Below, piece by piece: positions 11,152 to 20,000 of a DNA stretch of 64,000 nucleotides. Source of the DNA: Lentzea sp. NBRC 105346 (GTDB lineage: Bacteria; Actinomycetota; Actinomycetes; Mycobacteriales; Pseudonocardiaceae); the NCBI RefSeq assembly GCF_030269605.1, contig NZ_BSTQ01000007.1:1-64000 (forward strand), in the 5' to 3' direction. The translations under genes were made by a program, and so were the position numbers. Position 1 is the stretch's first letter; every line of letters starts with the position of its first letter. The notes under the pieces were generated by a model. It was not told where the DNA came from and did not search any database. It saw only the letters and a program-made list of their open reading frames with translations.

Positions 11152-11592
11152 TCACGTGCGCAAGCCCACCCGCGCGATGGGCACGTAGGCGCCTTCGTGG
11201 CTGCTCATGAGGACGGCTTCGGTCGCCGTCCAGGTGGCACTCGTGAAGTCCGGCATGGGCTGTTTCCGATAGCCCCGCGCGATCGTCAGGTGCGCCTGCC
11301 AATTCTCATCGGAGCCGGCGGCTTGGGCCAAGTCATTTAATCGACCTTCGACTCCGGCCCACAGGATGCCGCCTTTGAACGACCCGAAACCGTGCAGTTT
11401 GAGGGTCGGCGCGGGCTGCTCCTTGAGGGCGTGGAAGCGCCTCAGGTCGGCCCGCTCACCGTGGAAGCACAGCGTGACGTGCCACTTCTCGCGCTTCACC
11501 CAGCGAAGTCGCATGGAGCGGTCGAGCACCGCGTCCAGTTCACGGACCACCTCTTCGGGTGGAAAGAGCGCGGTGAAGAGCCGGGGCTTCAC
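11152..11592 (-). CDS. thpR: RNA 2',3'-cyclic phosphodiesterase (2H family, ThpR-like)
   Basis: A 146-residue 2H phosphoesterase of the LigT/ThpR family, which hydrolyses 2',3'-cyclic phosphate ends of RNA. Both catalytic HxTx motifs are present: H38-V-T-L and H101-L-T-I. It is shorter than the typical 175-190 residues because the region between the motifs and the C-terminal lobe are trimmed. The GTG start overlaps the stop of the HTH gene (GTGA), so the pair is coupled. Placement between ribF and rpsO is an insertion relative to the usual order. Confidence 0.85.
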   Translation of the reverse strand: MKPRLFTALFPPEEVVRELDAVLDRSMRLRWVKREKWHVTLCFHGERADLRRFHALKEQPAPTLKLHGFGSFKGGILWAGVEGRLNDLAQAAGSDENWQAHLTIARGYRKQPMPDFTSATWTATEAVLMSSHEGAYVPIARVGLRT

Positions 11593-12062
11593 CTAGAGCG
11601 GCCGGCCTTGCGGAGCAGGTCGGCGATGTGCGGGAAGTCCTCGCTGAGCATGTCGGCGGCCTGGACCAGCTCGGCGCGGTCCGCGACGCTGCGCAGCACG
11701 AGCAGGCCGGAGGCCTCGTCGCCGTTCACGGGCAGTGAGTCCCGCGACACGGTCGGCTTCGACTCGCGCACGTCGTCGAGCGCGCGCTGCAACGCCTCGG
11801 GCGCGCCGGTGGCGACGTCCGGCGTGAGCACCTTGCGCTCCAACATGATCATGCGCGCGAGCACGGCCGGGTTGCCGATCTTGGCCCGCCTGCCGCTCAT
11901 CACCTGGCTGAGCATCGGGGCGCTGATCCCCAGGACGTCGGCCAGCTGCGCCTGCGACACGTTGAAGGCCACGACCAGCCGGCGCACCCGGTCGCCGAGC
12001 GGTTCGCCGTACCACTCGCGCTGCAACGCAAGGTTGCGCTGAACGATCTTGTGGTCCTCCAC
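11589..12062 (-). CDS. Actinobacterial helix-turn-helix DNA-binding protein
   Basis: A 157-residue regulator with an XRE-like helix-turn-helix near the N terminus (FNVSQAQLADVLGISAPMLS then QVMSGRRAKIGNP). The C-terminal half is helical (SGLLVLRSVADRAELVQAAD) and of unknown role. GTG at 12062 is preferred because GGGAGAGGCGAAG precedes it; an ATG 39 bases upstream gives an unconvincing extension. It is translationally coupled to the 2H phosphoesterase. Relatives are widespread and uncharacterised in Pseudonocardiales. Confidence 0.85.
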   Translation of the reverse strand: MEDHKIVQRNLALQREWYGEPLGDRVRRLVVAFNVSQAQLADVLGISAPMLSQVMSGRRAKIGNPAVLARMIMLERKVLTPDVATGAPEALQRALDDVRESKPTVSRDSLPVNGDEASGLLVLRSVADRAELVQAADMLSEDFPHIADLLRKAGRSR

Positions 12063-12149
12063 CTTCGCCTCTCCCGTAGCCCGGTGTCGTCCGCCCAGCA
12101 TCCTGCCAGCCGCAGGCGTCCGGATGTGCGGTTTCGCCTGATATGACGG

Positions 12150-13082
12150 TCAGGACCGATCGAGCAGTTCCCTCGTTCGGTCTACATCCCGGTGCATTTC
12201 CGTCAGCAATGCCTCGATGGAGTCGAACCGTTCCATCTCGCGGAGCCGTTCGACGAAGTCGAGCGACACCCGCTGACCGTAGTAGTCCTCGTCCACGTCG
12301 AGCACGAACGCCTCGACCCGGCGTTCGCGCCCGGAGAAGGTCGGGTTCGTACCCACGCTGACGGCGGCCTTGAGCTGCTTGCCGCGCGAGTCGGTGAACC
12401 AGCACGCGTACACCCCGTCCGCGGGCACAGCGGCGAACTTGGGCGTGGACAGGTTCGCCGTCGGAAACCCGAGCTCCTTACCCCGCCCGTCCCCGCGCAC
12501 CACGATGCCCTCGAGCCGGTGCGGCCGGCCGAGCGCCTCCGCCGCCGCCGTGACGTCCCCGGCGTCGATGCACGCGCGGATGTAGGTCGACGAGTACGTC
12601 ACCTCGTCCGCGGTGACCAGGTCCGCCCCCTCGGTGACGAACCCGAACCGGTGCCCGAGCGTTTTCAGCAGCTCGACGTTGCCCGCGGCCTTGTGCCCGA
12701 AGGTGAAGTTCTCCCCCACCACGACCGCGGCCGCGTGCATCCGCTCGACCAGCACCTCGTGCACGAACTCGTCCGCGGGCATCCGCGACATCTCGACCGT
12801 GAACGGCAGCACGCAGAAGTGGTCGACGCCGAGCTGCTCGACCAGCTCGGCCCGCCGCCGCAACGTCGTGAGCTGCGCCGGGTGGCTGCCGGGCCGCACC
12901 ACCTCGCTCGGGTGCGGGTCGAACGTCATCAGCACGCACGGCACGTGCCGCTGGCGGGCCAGCTCGACGGCCCGGCTGATCAGGGCCTGATGGCCTTTGT
13001 GGACACCGTCGAAGACGCCGATGGTGACGACGCACCGGCCCCAGCCGCCTGGTAGATGATCGAGTCCGCGCCAGCGTTGCAC
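12150..13082 (-). CDS. ribF: Bifunctional riboflavin kinase/FAD synthetase
   Basis: A 310-residue RibF converting riboflavin to FMN and then FAD. The N-terminal nucleotidyltransferase domain shows GVFDGVHKGHQALI (the HxGH-like motif), CVLMTFDPHPSEV and AAVVVGENFTFGHKA. The C-terminal kinase domain shows GRGKELGFPTANL (PTAN motif) and AVSVGTNPTFSGRERRVEAF. Start GTG. It follows truB by about 50 bases on the same strand, the standard order. Confidence 0.96.
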   Translation of the reverse strand: MQRWRGLDHLPGGWGRCVVTIGVFDGVHKGHQALISRAVELARQRHVPCVLMTFDPHPSEVVRPGSHPAQLTTLRRRAELVEQLGVDHFCVLPFTVEMSRMPADEFVHEVLVERMHAAAVVVGENFTFGHKAAGNVELLKTLGHRFGFVTEGADLVTADEVTYSSTYIRACIDAGDVTAAAEALGRPHRLEGIVVRGDGRGKELGFPTANLSTPKFAAVPADGVYACWFTDSRGKQLKAAVSVGTNPTFSGRERRVEAFVLDVDEDYYGQRVSLDFVERLREMERFDSIEALLTEMHRDVDRTRELLDRS

Positions 13083-13133
13083 GGCGATCAGCCTACGTTG
13101 AAGGCGTCTCGTCTGGCGCGCTCCGGTCCGCTC

Positions 13134-14021
13134 TCAGCCAGCCGGGCTCAGCACGACGACCGGTTTCGCCACCTTGCCCTCGTCCTTCACCAGCGCGATC
13201 ACGTGCCCGTCCGGCCCAAAAACGCCGTAAGTCCCGTCGAACCCACCAGCAGGCAACCGCTGCCCGTGCGACAGAGCGGCCGCCTCCAGCGGGTCGATCT
13301 CCCGCCGCGGGAACGCCGTGGCCACGGCGGCGTCGAGGTCCAGCGACAGCTCCGGAGTGGCCTCCAGCTGCTCCAACGTCCGCGCGACCCGCAGGTCGAA
13401 CGGCCCGACCCTGGTGCGCCGCAAGGCCCCGAGGTGCCCGCCGACGCCCAGACCAGCGCCGAGGTCACGCGCGAGAGCGCGCACGTAAGTGCCGGAGGAG
13501 CACTCGACCATCACGTCGAGCTCGGTGGACTTGTCGAGCCGCCGCACCATCAGCACGTCGAACCGGTGCACGGTCACCGGACGAGGTGGAATCTCCACGG
13601 TCTCACCGGCCCGAACGCGCGCGTAGGCCCGCTTGCCGTCGATCTTCACCGCCGACACCGCGGACGGCACCTGCTGAATGGGACCGGTCAAAGCCCTGAC
13701 CCCAGCCATGATCGCGTCTTCGTCCACATCGGATGCGTCCACAGTGGACAGAATCTCGCCTTCGAGATCGTCCGTCGTGGTGGCCGCGCCGAGGCGGATC
13801 GTGGCGAGGTAGGCCTTGCTGTCCAGAGCCAGGTGGCCCAGCAGCTTCGTGGCGCGCTCGACACCGAGCACGAGCACGCCGGTGGCCATCGGGTCCAGCG
13901 TGCCCGCGTGGCCGACCTTGCGCGTGCCGAGGATGCGTCGCATCCGGGCGACGACGTCGTGCGAGGTCATGCCGTCCGGCTTGTCGACGACCACCAGACC
14001 AGGCGCAACAGGTTGCTTCAC
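13134..14021 (-). CDS. truB: tRNA pseudouridine(55) synthase
   Basis: A 295-residue TruB modifying U55 in the T loop of tRNAs. The catalytic aspartate lies in KVGHAGTLDPMATGVLVLG. GLVVVDKPDGMTSHDVV and SGTYVRALARDLG are also conserved. The C-terminal PUA-like part is present. GTG at 14021 is chosen because homology begins immediately; the frame stays open through the upstream MFS gene but that part is out of register. It ends about 50 bases before ribF. Confidence 0.96.
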   Translation of the reverse strand: MKQPVAPGLVVVDKPDGMTSHDVVARMRRILGTRKVGHAGTLDPMATGVLVLGVERATKLLGHLALDSKAYLATIRLGAATTTDDLEGEILSTVDASDVDEDAIMAGVRALTGPIQQVPSAVSAVKIDGKRAYARVRAGETVEIPPRPVTVHRFDVLMVRRLDKSTELDVMVECSSGTYVRALARDLGAGLGVGGHLGALRRTRVGPFDLRVARTLEQLEATPELSLDLDAAVATAFPRREIDPLEAAALSHGQRLPAGGFDGTYGVFGPDGHVIALVKDEGKVAKPVVVLSPAG

Positions 14022-14032
14022 GAGCGGAGATC

Positions 14033-15364
14033 CTAAGCGGCGGTCGGCTGGTTCGCGGAGGCGTCCCACCGCCTGCGCCGCAGCCGCACGGGTACGGTCT
14101 CGCCACGCGCCTCGGCCGCGAACACCTCGGCCCGCGCGCGACGCCACCACACCAGCATCCGCCAGGTGCCGAGCAGCAGGACGAACGCGCACGCCAGCAG
14201 GGCGATCCGGAACGCCACGGCGGGCGCCAGGCCGGAGCAGAGATCGAGCAGCACACCGACACCGAGGGCGCCGATCGTCACCGCCGTGAACCCGCCCACG
14301 TTCACCAGACCGCTGGCGGTGGAGACCCGCTGCATCGGGTTGTAGTCGCGTGCCAGGGCGAACGCGACACCCGAGATGGGACCGCCGACGGTCAACACAA
14401 GGAACGCGACCGCGAGTATCGGCACCGGCACGACCCCACCGGGCCACAGAAGCAGCACCGTCCAGACCAGAAGAGCAGCGGCCACGAACCACCCGGCGAT
14501 CGGCATCCGCAGCTCGGGCTTGCGGGAGAAGACGGCACCGATCACCGGCGACGACACGATCGCGCCGATCACCAGCAGACCGAGCATGGACGACGCCTGC
14601 TCCGGCGACATCCCCTGCGCCTGCACCAGGTACGGGAACCCCCACAGCAGGCCGAGGATCGCGGGCGTCGACATGGTCGCGAAGTGCGCCCAGAACCCGA
14701 GGCGTGTGCCGGGCACGGACCAGGCCTCGGCGACACGTCCCAGCACGCCGCGGAACGACACGGGCTCGGGAACCGGCGGTGTGACACCAACCGGCAGGTC
14801 GCGCAGCCGCCACAAAGTCACTGCCGAGTACAGCGCGGTGAAGCCGCCGGCGATCACGAACGCCCAGGTCCAGCCCCAGTGCGACAGCATGAACGTCAAC
14901 GGCACGGTCGCGACCAGGTTGCCCGCGCCACCGAGCGCGGCGGTCAGCGACACGATCAGCGAGAACCGGCGGGCCGAGAAGTGCGCCGCGGCCAGACGCA
15001 GCACGCTGACGAACGTCATGGCGTCGCCGACACCGAGCACGGCACGAGCGACCAAACCGAGCGGGTACGACTCGGCGACCGCGAACAGCAGCTGCCCGGT
15101 ACCCATCAGGAGCGCCGCGAGCGTGAGCACGCGGCGCGGGCCGAACCGGTCGACCAGCAACCCGGTCGGGATCTGCATGAACGCGTAGACACCGACCTGC
15201 AGGACGGTGAAGACGCCGAGCGCTGCGGGTCCTACCCCGAAACGCTCGCTGGCAGCCAGGCCGGCCACGCCGAGCGTGGAACGGTGGAAGACGGCTGCGA
15301 TGTAGACGACGACGGCGGTGGTCCAGATCAGCCACGCTTGGCGGGTGGCGGAATCGGACGGCAA
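14033..15364 (-). CDS. MFS transporter
   Basis: A 443-residue major facilitator protein with 12 predicted helices. Motif A is visible in the loop after helix 2 as GLLVDRFGPRRVL, and LGVGDAMTFVSVLRLAAAHF follows in helix 4-5. The central cytoplasmic loop is EPVSFRGVLGRVAEAWSVP. No in-frame ATG or GTG fits the start. A TTG at 15364, nine bases after GGGGAG, is the best choice; an ATG at 15490 would add a non-homologous cysteine-rich leader. It ends 11 bases before the truB start. Substrate is unknown. Confidence 0.8.
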   Translation of the reverse strand: MPSDSATRQAWLIWTTAVVVYIAAVFHRSTLGVAGLAASERFGVGPAALGVFTVLQVGVYAFMQIPTGLLVDRFGPRRVLTLAALLMGTGQLLFAVAESYPLGLVARAVLGVGDAMTFVSVLRLAAAHFSARRFSLIVSLTAALGGAGNLVATVPLTFMLSHWGWTWAFVIAGGFTALYSAVTLWRLRDLPVGVTPPVPEPVSFRGVLGRVAEAWSVPGTRLGFWAHFATMSTPAILGLLWGFPYLVQAQGMSPEQASSMLGLLVIGAIVSSPVIGAVFSRKPELRMPIAGWFVAAALLVWTVLLLWPGGVVPVPILAVAFLVLTVGGPISGVAFALARDYNPMQRVSTASGLVNVGGFTAVTIGALGVGVLLDLCSGLAPAVAFRIALLACAFVLLLGTWRMLVWWRRARAEVFAAEARGETVPVRLRRRRWDASANQPTAA

Positions 15365-15438
15365 GGCGACACTCTCCCCAGGTCGGAGTGGTCTGACATT
15401 AGTTACATCGCCTAAACAACAACTTTGGTAACGATTGC

Positions 15439-15684
15439 ATGCCGTGGGCTTCGACACAGCAGCCGTTCGGCGGACATCACAGCGCGCCACGTCGTGTCAC
15501 CCTGTTGCGCATGGGGTCACTCGTTCGCTCGCAAACAAGACCACGCTTCGCGATCATCAAGGCCTTCGCGGCCCTGGTCGCCGTCGGATTGGCCTACCTG
15601 ATCAGTCCGGTCGCCGCGATCGTCGTTGCGGTGCCGATCGTCGTCTTCCTCCTGCGCCGGGCAGTGCTGTCGATCAGGCCCTGA
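15439..15684 (+). CDS. Small hydrophobic membrane protein
   Basis: A frame of up to 81 codons whose second half is hydrophobic: AFAALVAVGLAYLISPVAAI then VVAVPIVVFLLRR, one long or two short spans. ATG at 15511 would give a 57-residue protein and may be the real start. It overlaps the end of the MATE gene convergently by 11 bases. No family is recognised. Confidence 0.5.
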   Translation: MPWASTQQPFGGHHSAPRRVTLLRMGSLVRSQTRPRFAIIKAFAALVAVGLAYLISPVAAIVVAVPIVVFLLRRAVLSIRP

Positions 15685-16993
15685 CCGCGCCGACCACGGC
15701 CCAGTGACCGGACCGCGCACGCCACACCACGGCGGCCAGGCGCAGCACCATGAACGCCGACAGCCCGGTCCAGATCCCGGCCAGTCCCCACCCGAACGCC
15801 AGCGACGCCCACACCAGCGGCAGGAAGCCGGCGATGGCGGAGATCAGCGTCGCGTTGCGCATGAACGCCGCGTCCCCGGCGCCGAGCAGCACGCCGTCCA
15901 GCGCGAACACCACACCGGCGACCGGTTGCAGCGCGACGAAGAACCACCACGCGTGCGGGATCTCGGCGAGCACCGCGGCGTCCGTCGTGAACGCCTTCGG
16001 CAGCACTCCGGCTAGCGCCGCGAACAGCACTCCGAACGCGATCCCGGACACCAGTCCGTAGCCGGTGACCTGTCGAGCGAGTCGCTTCGCCTGGTTCTGT
16101 CGCGATGCTCCGAGCGCCGCGCCCACGAGCGACTGCGCCGCGATCGCGAGCGAGTCGAGCAGCAACGCGAGGAACGTCCACAGCTGCAGCACCACCTGGT
16201 GCGCGCCGACCGCCGCGATCGACGTCCGCGCCGCCACCGACGCGGCCGAGACGAAGCACGCCTGGAACGCCAGGCTGCGCAGCACGAGGTCACGGCCCAT
16301 GCCGAGCTGCGCGCGCATCAACGACGGCACCGGCTTCAACGGCACCTTCTCGACCGCCAGCGCCTTGAGGAACAACGCGGCCGAGACGACCTGCGCCACG
16401 ACGTTCGCGGCCGCCGACCCGACGAGCCCCCACCCGGCCAGGTACACCAGCGCGGGACACAGCAACGCCGACAGGCCGTTGCCGATCAGCACGTACCGCA
16501 GCGGGCGCTTCGTGTCCTGGACCCCGCGCATCCAGCCGTTGCCCGCCATCGTCACGAGGATGAACGGCGCGCCGAACAACGCGATCCGCAGCCACTGCAC
16601 AGCCGCGTCCGCCACATCCCCGCTGCCCGCCAGCAACCGCGTCAGGGGACCCGCGAACAGCTGCCCGAGCAGCAACACGACCACGCCGGCGGCCAGCGCC
16701 AGCCAGGTCGCCTGCACCCCCTCCTCGACCGCGTCCCGCCGCCGACCGGCCCCGTGCAACCGGGCCGTCCGCGACGTCGTGCCGTACGACAGGAACGTCA
16801 GCTGCGTCGAGACCTGCGTCAGCACCACCCCGCCGAGCGCGAGCCCGGCGAGCGGCAACGCCCCCAGGTGCCCGACGACAGCCGTGTCGACGAGCACGTA
16901 CAGCGGTTCGGCCGCGAGCACCCCCAGCGCGGGTAACGCCAGCCCCGCGATCCGGCGGGCGGGCACACCGTCGTGAGGATCAAGACTGGACAA
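15674..16993 (-). CDS. MATE family efflux transporter (DinF-like)
   Basis: A 439-residue multidrug and toxic compound extrusion protein with 12 helices. Characteristic segments are EPLYVLVDTAVVGHLGALPL in the first helices and QSLVGAALGASRQNQAKRLA in the seventh. TTG at 16993 has GGAG six bases upstream and overlaps the ROK gene stop; GTG at 16966 is the alternative. A dinF gene after nrnA is the usual actinobacterial order, here interrupted by the ROK gene. Substrate is unknown. Confidence 0.87.
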   Translation of the reverse strand: MSSLDPHDGVPARRIAGLALPALGVLAAEPLYVLVDTAVVGHLGALPLAGLALGGVVLTQVSTQLTFLSYGTTSRTARLHGAGRRRDAVEEGVQATWLALAAGVVVLLLGQLFAGPLTRLLAGSGDVADAAVQWLRIALFGAPFILVTMAGNGWMRGVQDTKRPLRYVLIGNGLSALLCPALVYLAGWGLVGSAAANVVAQVVSAALFLKALAVEKVPLKPVPSLMRAQLGMGRDLVLRSLAFQACFVSAASVAARTSIAAVGAHQVVLQLWTFLALLLDSLAIAAQSLVGAALGASRQNQAKRLARQVTGYGLVSGIAFGVLFAALAGVLPKAFTTDAAVLAEIPHAWWFFVALQPVAGVVFALDGVLLGAGDAAFMRNATLISAIAGFLPLVWASLAFGWGLAGIWTGLSAFMVLRLAAVVWRARSGHWAVVGAVRA

Positions 16994-18143
16994 TGTGGCT
17001 CCGGAACGGCGCGGCCGTGGCCGGCATCCCGAACACCTGCTCCCGCGCCACCGCGAGCGCCGAGTGCAACGCACCCGACTTCACCGGGTGCGCGGTCACC
17101 TGCGCGAGCTGCACGGGCGTCCGCGGCACGACGAGCTCACGCAGCTCGGCCGACACCAGCTCGCACAACGCCTCACCGCCGGCCTGCGCCAGCGCGCCGG
17201 ACAGCAGCACCAGTTCGGGGTCCAGCACACACACGACGTTCGCCAGCCCGATCGCGATCCGGTGCGCGAGGCTCTTGAGGAACTCCCGCCCCTCGGTGCC
17301 CGCCTCCAACGCGTGCCGCACGGCCTCCAGCCCGGTCGGAGCGGAGATCCCGTGGTCGGCGGCGAGCGCGACGATCGCGTCCGAGTCCACCTGGTCGCCG
17401 TACCGCCCGCCGGGCACCTGCATCGAGTCGACCTCACCGGCACCGCCCGTGACGCCGCGCAGCAGCACACCGTTGACGACGACCGCGGACCCGATCTCGT
17501 CCGCGGGCCAGAACAGCACGAAGTTCCGCACGTCCTTGGCACGCCCGGTGCTCATCTCCTCGAGCGCGGCGAGGTTGATGTCGTTCTCGACGCTCACCGA
17601 CGTCCCGAAGAGCTCGCGCAGCCGGCCGGGCAGGTCGACCCCGTCGAGACCCGGCAGGTGTGGCGCGAACCCGAGGTGCCCGGTGGCCGGGTCGACGGCG
17701 CCGGGCGTGCCGATCACGACGTGGCTGAGCGCGTCCAGCTCCAGCCCGGCGAGTCCGGCGGCCTTGGCGAGCACGTCGCGCAACGCGGTGAGCGTGTCCT
17801 TCTTCGGCATCGGCGCGCTGTGCTCGGCGAGCAGGGCACCGGTGATGTCCGCGATGGCCACGTCGATCAGGTCGGGCGTGAGCTCCACGGCGGCGACGTG
17901 CCCCACTCCCCCGTTGACCGCCCACATCTGCGCCCGCGGACCGCGCCCGCCGCCGCGCAACCCGGTGCGCACGACCCAGCCGTCCTCTTCGAGCCGCGCC
18001 AGCAACTGCGCCGTCGCGGGCTTGGACAGCCCGATGACCTCTTCCAGCTCCGACCGCGTCATCGGCCCGGTCCGCAACAACGTCTCGATCGCGGCCCGGT
18101 CGTTGATCTCCCGCAGCAGCCGCGGGCTCCCTGTGCGTGTCAT
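16980..18143 (-). CDS. ROK family transcriptional regulator
   Basis: A 387-residue ROK protein. The N-terminal winged helix (GPMTRSELEEVIGLSKPATA) precedes a sugar-kinase-like domain with VVIGTPGAVDPATG and the ENDINLAALEE segment that carries the ROK catalytic aspartate. After GVTGGAGEVDSM the usual cysteine-rich zinc motif is absent, so the protein is more likely a pure regulator than a kinase. Its ATG overlaps the nrnA stop (ATGA) and its end overlaps the MATE start, so it is fully embedded in the RNA operon. Ligand unknown. Confidence 0.88.
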   Translation of the reverse strand: MTRTGSPRLLREINDRAAIETLLRTGPMTRSELEEVIGLSKPATAQLLARLEEDGWVVRTGLRGGGRGPRAQMWAVNGGVGHVAAVELTPDLIDVAIADITGALLAEHSAPMPKKDTLTALRDVLAKAAGLAGLELDALSHVVIGTPGAVDPATGHLGFAPHLPGLDGVDLPGRLRELFGTSVSVENDINLAALEEMSTGRAKDVRNFVLFWPADEIGSAVVVNGVLLRGVTGGAGEVDSMQVPGGRYGDQVDSDAIVALAADHGISAPTGLEAVRHALEAGTEGREFLKSLAHRIAIGLANVVCVLDPELVLLSGALAQAGGEALCELVSAELRELVVPRTPVQLAQVTAHPVKSGALHSALAVAREQVFGMPATAAPFRSHIVQS

Positions 18144-19117
18144 GACTCCAGCGCTTCTTTCAGCTCGGCCAGCAGCCGCTCGGCAGTCCCTTCGAAGGTG
18201 AACCCGGCCGCCAGCCGGTGCCCGCCACCTCCGAGGCGCTGCGCCACCCGCCGCACGTCCACTTCGGACACCGCGCGCAGTGACACCGACCAGTACTGCG
18301 GCCGCAGTTCCTTGAACACCGCGGCCACCTCGGCTTCTTCCGCGGACCGCACGATGTCGACGACGCTCTCGACCTCTTCGCTGCGCAGCCCCTGGGCATC
18401 GTCCACAGTGACCGTCGCGTGCACGAGCCCCAGCCCCTTGGCCGCGTTCCGGTCGAGCTCCGCGCGCCCGAGGACGTGCGACAGCATCTTGAGGTAGCCG
18501 AACGGATGCTCGTCCATCAACGGCCTGGTGACGCCCTCGGCGTCCACCCCGGCCTCCAGCAAGCGCGCGGCGATGCGGTGCACCTCGGGCCCCGCGTTCC
18601 GGAATCCCCGCGTGTCCGTGACGATCCCGGCGTACAGGCACCGGGCCACCGGCTCGTCGATCTCGGCCTTCATCTCGTCCAGCACGCGCAGCGCGACGAG
18701 CGCGGTAGCTTCCGCCCGGTCGTCGATCACGTGCACCGTGCCGTACCTCGTGTTCGACACGTGGTGGTCGATGACGACGGCGCCCTTCTTGGCCTTCGGC
18801 ACGCGATCCGCGAGCTTCCCGAGCCGCTGCAGACTTCCGGTGTCCATCACGACGACGAGTTCCGCCTCGTCGGGCACCTCGTCCGGCCGCACCAGCAGGC
18901 CGGCCACGTCCAGCGACAACAACGACTCGGGCACCACGTCCGGCTCCGCGAACGACACCCGCACGCGCGCGCCGCGGCGGTGCAGCACGAGGCCGACCGC
19001 CAGCGCACTGCCGAGCGTGTCCGCGTCGGGGTTGATATGCGAAAGCAGCGTCACATCGCGGGCCTCGGCCAGCAGGCGCGCCGCCTCCACCAGGGCAGTA
19101 CTCAGGTCGTCAGCCAC
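18140..19117 (-). CDS. nrnA: Bifunctional oligoribonuclease/PAP phosphatase (DHH family)
   Basis: A 325-residue DHH/DHHA1 phosphoesterase degrading short RNA oligonucleotides and 3'-phosphoadenosine 5'-phosphate. Visible are the metal motifs SHINPDADTLGSALA, VVVMDTG and the DHH motif in VVIDHHVSNTRYG, then the DHHA1 motif RLGGGGHRLAAG near the C terminus. Start GTG. It follows rbfA and is coupled to the ROK gene. Confidence 0.93.
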   Translation of the reverse strand: MADDLSTALVEAARLLAEARDVTLLSHINPDADTLGSALAVGLVLHRRGARVRVSFAEPDVVPESLLSLDVAGLLVRPDEVPDEAELVVVMDTGSLQRLGKLADRVPKAKKGAVVIDHHVSNTRYGTVHVIDDRAEATALVALRVLDEMKAEIDEPVARCLYAGIVTDTRGFRNAGPEVHRIAARLLEAGVDAEGVTRPLMDEHPFGYLKMLSHVLGRAELDRNAAKGLGLVHATVTVDDAQGLRSEEVESVVDIVRSAEEAEVAAVFKELRPQYWSVSLRAVSEVDVRRVAQRLGGGGHRLAAGFTFEGTAERLLAELKEALES

Positions 19118-19174
19118 ACGGGAGACGTTAACCGTTCAACGAGTCGCCGTGCCGCAGGCCACCCGCAAAGTGTG

Positions 19175-19627
19175 TCAGTCCTCGTCGTCCGAGTCCTCGC
19201 GCGGCGCCTTGTACGGGTCGGACTCCCCCGCGTGCCGGGCACCCGAAGCCAGCCGCGCCACCTCGGCATCCGCGGCCTGAGCCCGAGCCAGCAGCTCGTC
19301 CATCTTGCGCGCCACATCGGGCACGGTGTCCGTCACGAACGTCAGCGTCGGCGTGAACCGGACCCCGGTTTGCGCACCGACCATCGACCGCAGCACACCC
19401 TTGGCGGACTCGAGAGCCGCGGCGGCACCGGCGAAGTCGGGCTCGGTGTCGAGCTTCTCGCCGAGCACGGTGTAGTAGACGGTCGCGTCGTGCAGATCCC
19501 CGGTCACCTTGGTGTCGGTGATCGTCACCCGAGCCAGCCTCGGGTCCTTGACCTCATGTTCCAGCGCGGAAGCGACGATCTGCGAGATGCGCTTCGCGAG
19601 CTTGCGGGCGCGTGCCGTGTCGGCCAC
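19175..19627 (-). CDS. rbfA: 30S ribosome-binding factor A
   Basis: A 150-residue RbfA, a KH-fold protein needed for late 16S rRNA 5'-end maturation. The core is recognisable: [40 protein letters not shown] and [16 protein letters not shown] at 19627 follows a GGGGAGG ribosome-binding site. The C-terminal 30 residues are an acidic tail (REDSDDED). It lies 13 bases after the DUF503 gene. Confidence 0.95.
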   Translation of the reverse strand: MADTARARKLAKRISQIVASALEHEVKDPRLARVTITDTKVTGDLHDATVYYTVLGEKLDTEPDFAGAAAALESAKGVLRSMVGAQTGVRFTPTLTFVTDTVPDVARKMDELLARAQAADAEVARLASGARHAGESDPYKAPREDSDDED

Positions 19628-19640
19628 GAGCCTCCCCTTC

Positions 19641-19937
19641 CTAGTCGTCCTCCGGTCCCACCAGACGGTGACGAGCGGAGAGCAGTTCCAGTTCGGGCCT
19701 GCCTGCCACGAGTCGTTCACACGCGACAAGCAGTTCCCTGACATGCTCGGCGTCGGCGGCGACGGCCGCCACCCCGATCAACGCCCGGCGGTGCAGGTCG
19801 AGGTGACCCGCCTCCGAGACGGCGACCTCGAACCGCCGCCGCAGTTCGGCGACGATCGGGCGCACGACCGAGCGTTTCTCCTTCAACGAGTGGACATCGC
19901 CGAGCAGCAAGTCCAGCTCAAGAGCCCCCACGTACAC
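19641..19937 (-). CDS. DUF503 (YlxP-like) protein
   Basis: A 98-residue protein of the DUF503/YlxP family, found between infB and rbfA in many Gram-positive bacteria. The signature is the N-terminal [20 protein letters not shown] followed by [19 protein letters not shown]. The fold is ferredoxin-like; a role in ribosome biogenesis is inferred from context only. GTG at 19937 sits five bases after GGAGG. Confidence 0.92.
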   Translation of the reverse strand: MYVGALELDLLLGDVHSLKEKRSVVRPIVAELRRRFEVAVSEAGHLDLHRRALIGVAAVAADAEHVRELLVACERLVAGRPELELLSARHRLVGPEDD

Positions 19938-19955
19938 GAGTTCCTCCAACGCAGG

Positions 19956-19985
19956 TGCGGGGCCGCCCGAGTGGGCAGCCCCGCA
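19956..19985 (-). terminator. Hairpin after infB
   Basis: TGCGGGGC (19956-19963) and GCCCCGCA (19978-19985) pair, with an inner CCC/GGG, to form a stem-loop 15 bases after the infB stop and before the DUF503 gene. There is no T-run. It may be a partial terminator or a processing site within the operon. Confidence 0.5.
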
Positions 19986-20000
19986 TCAGCGAACAGACGA

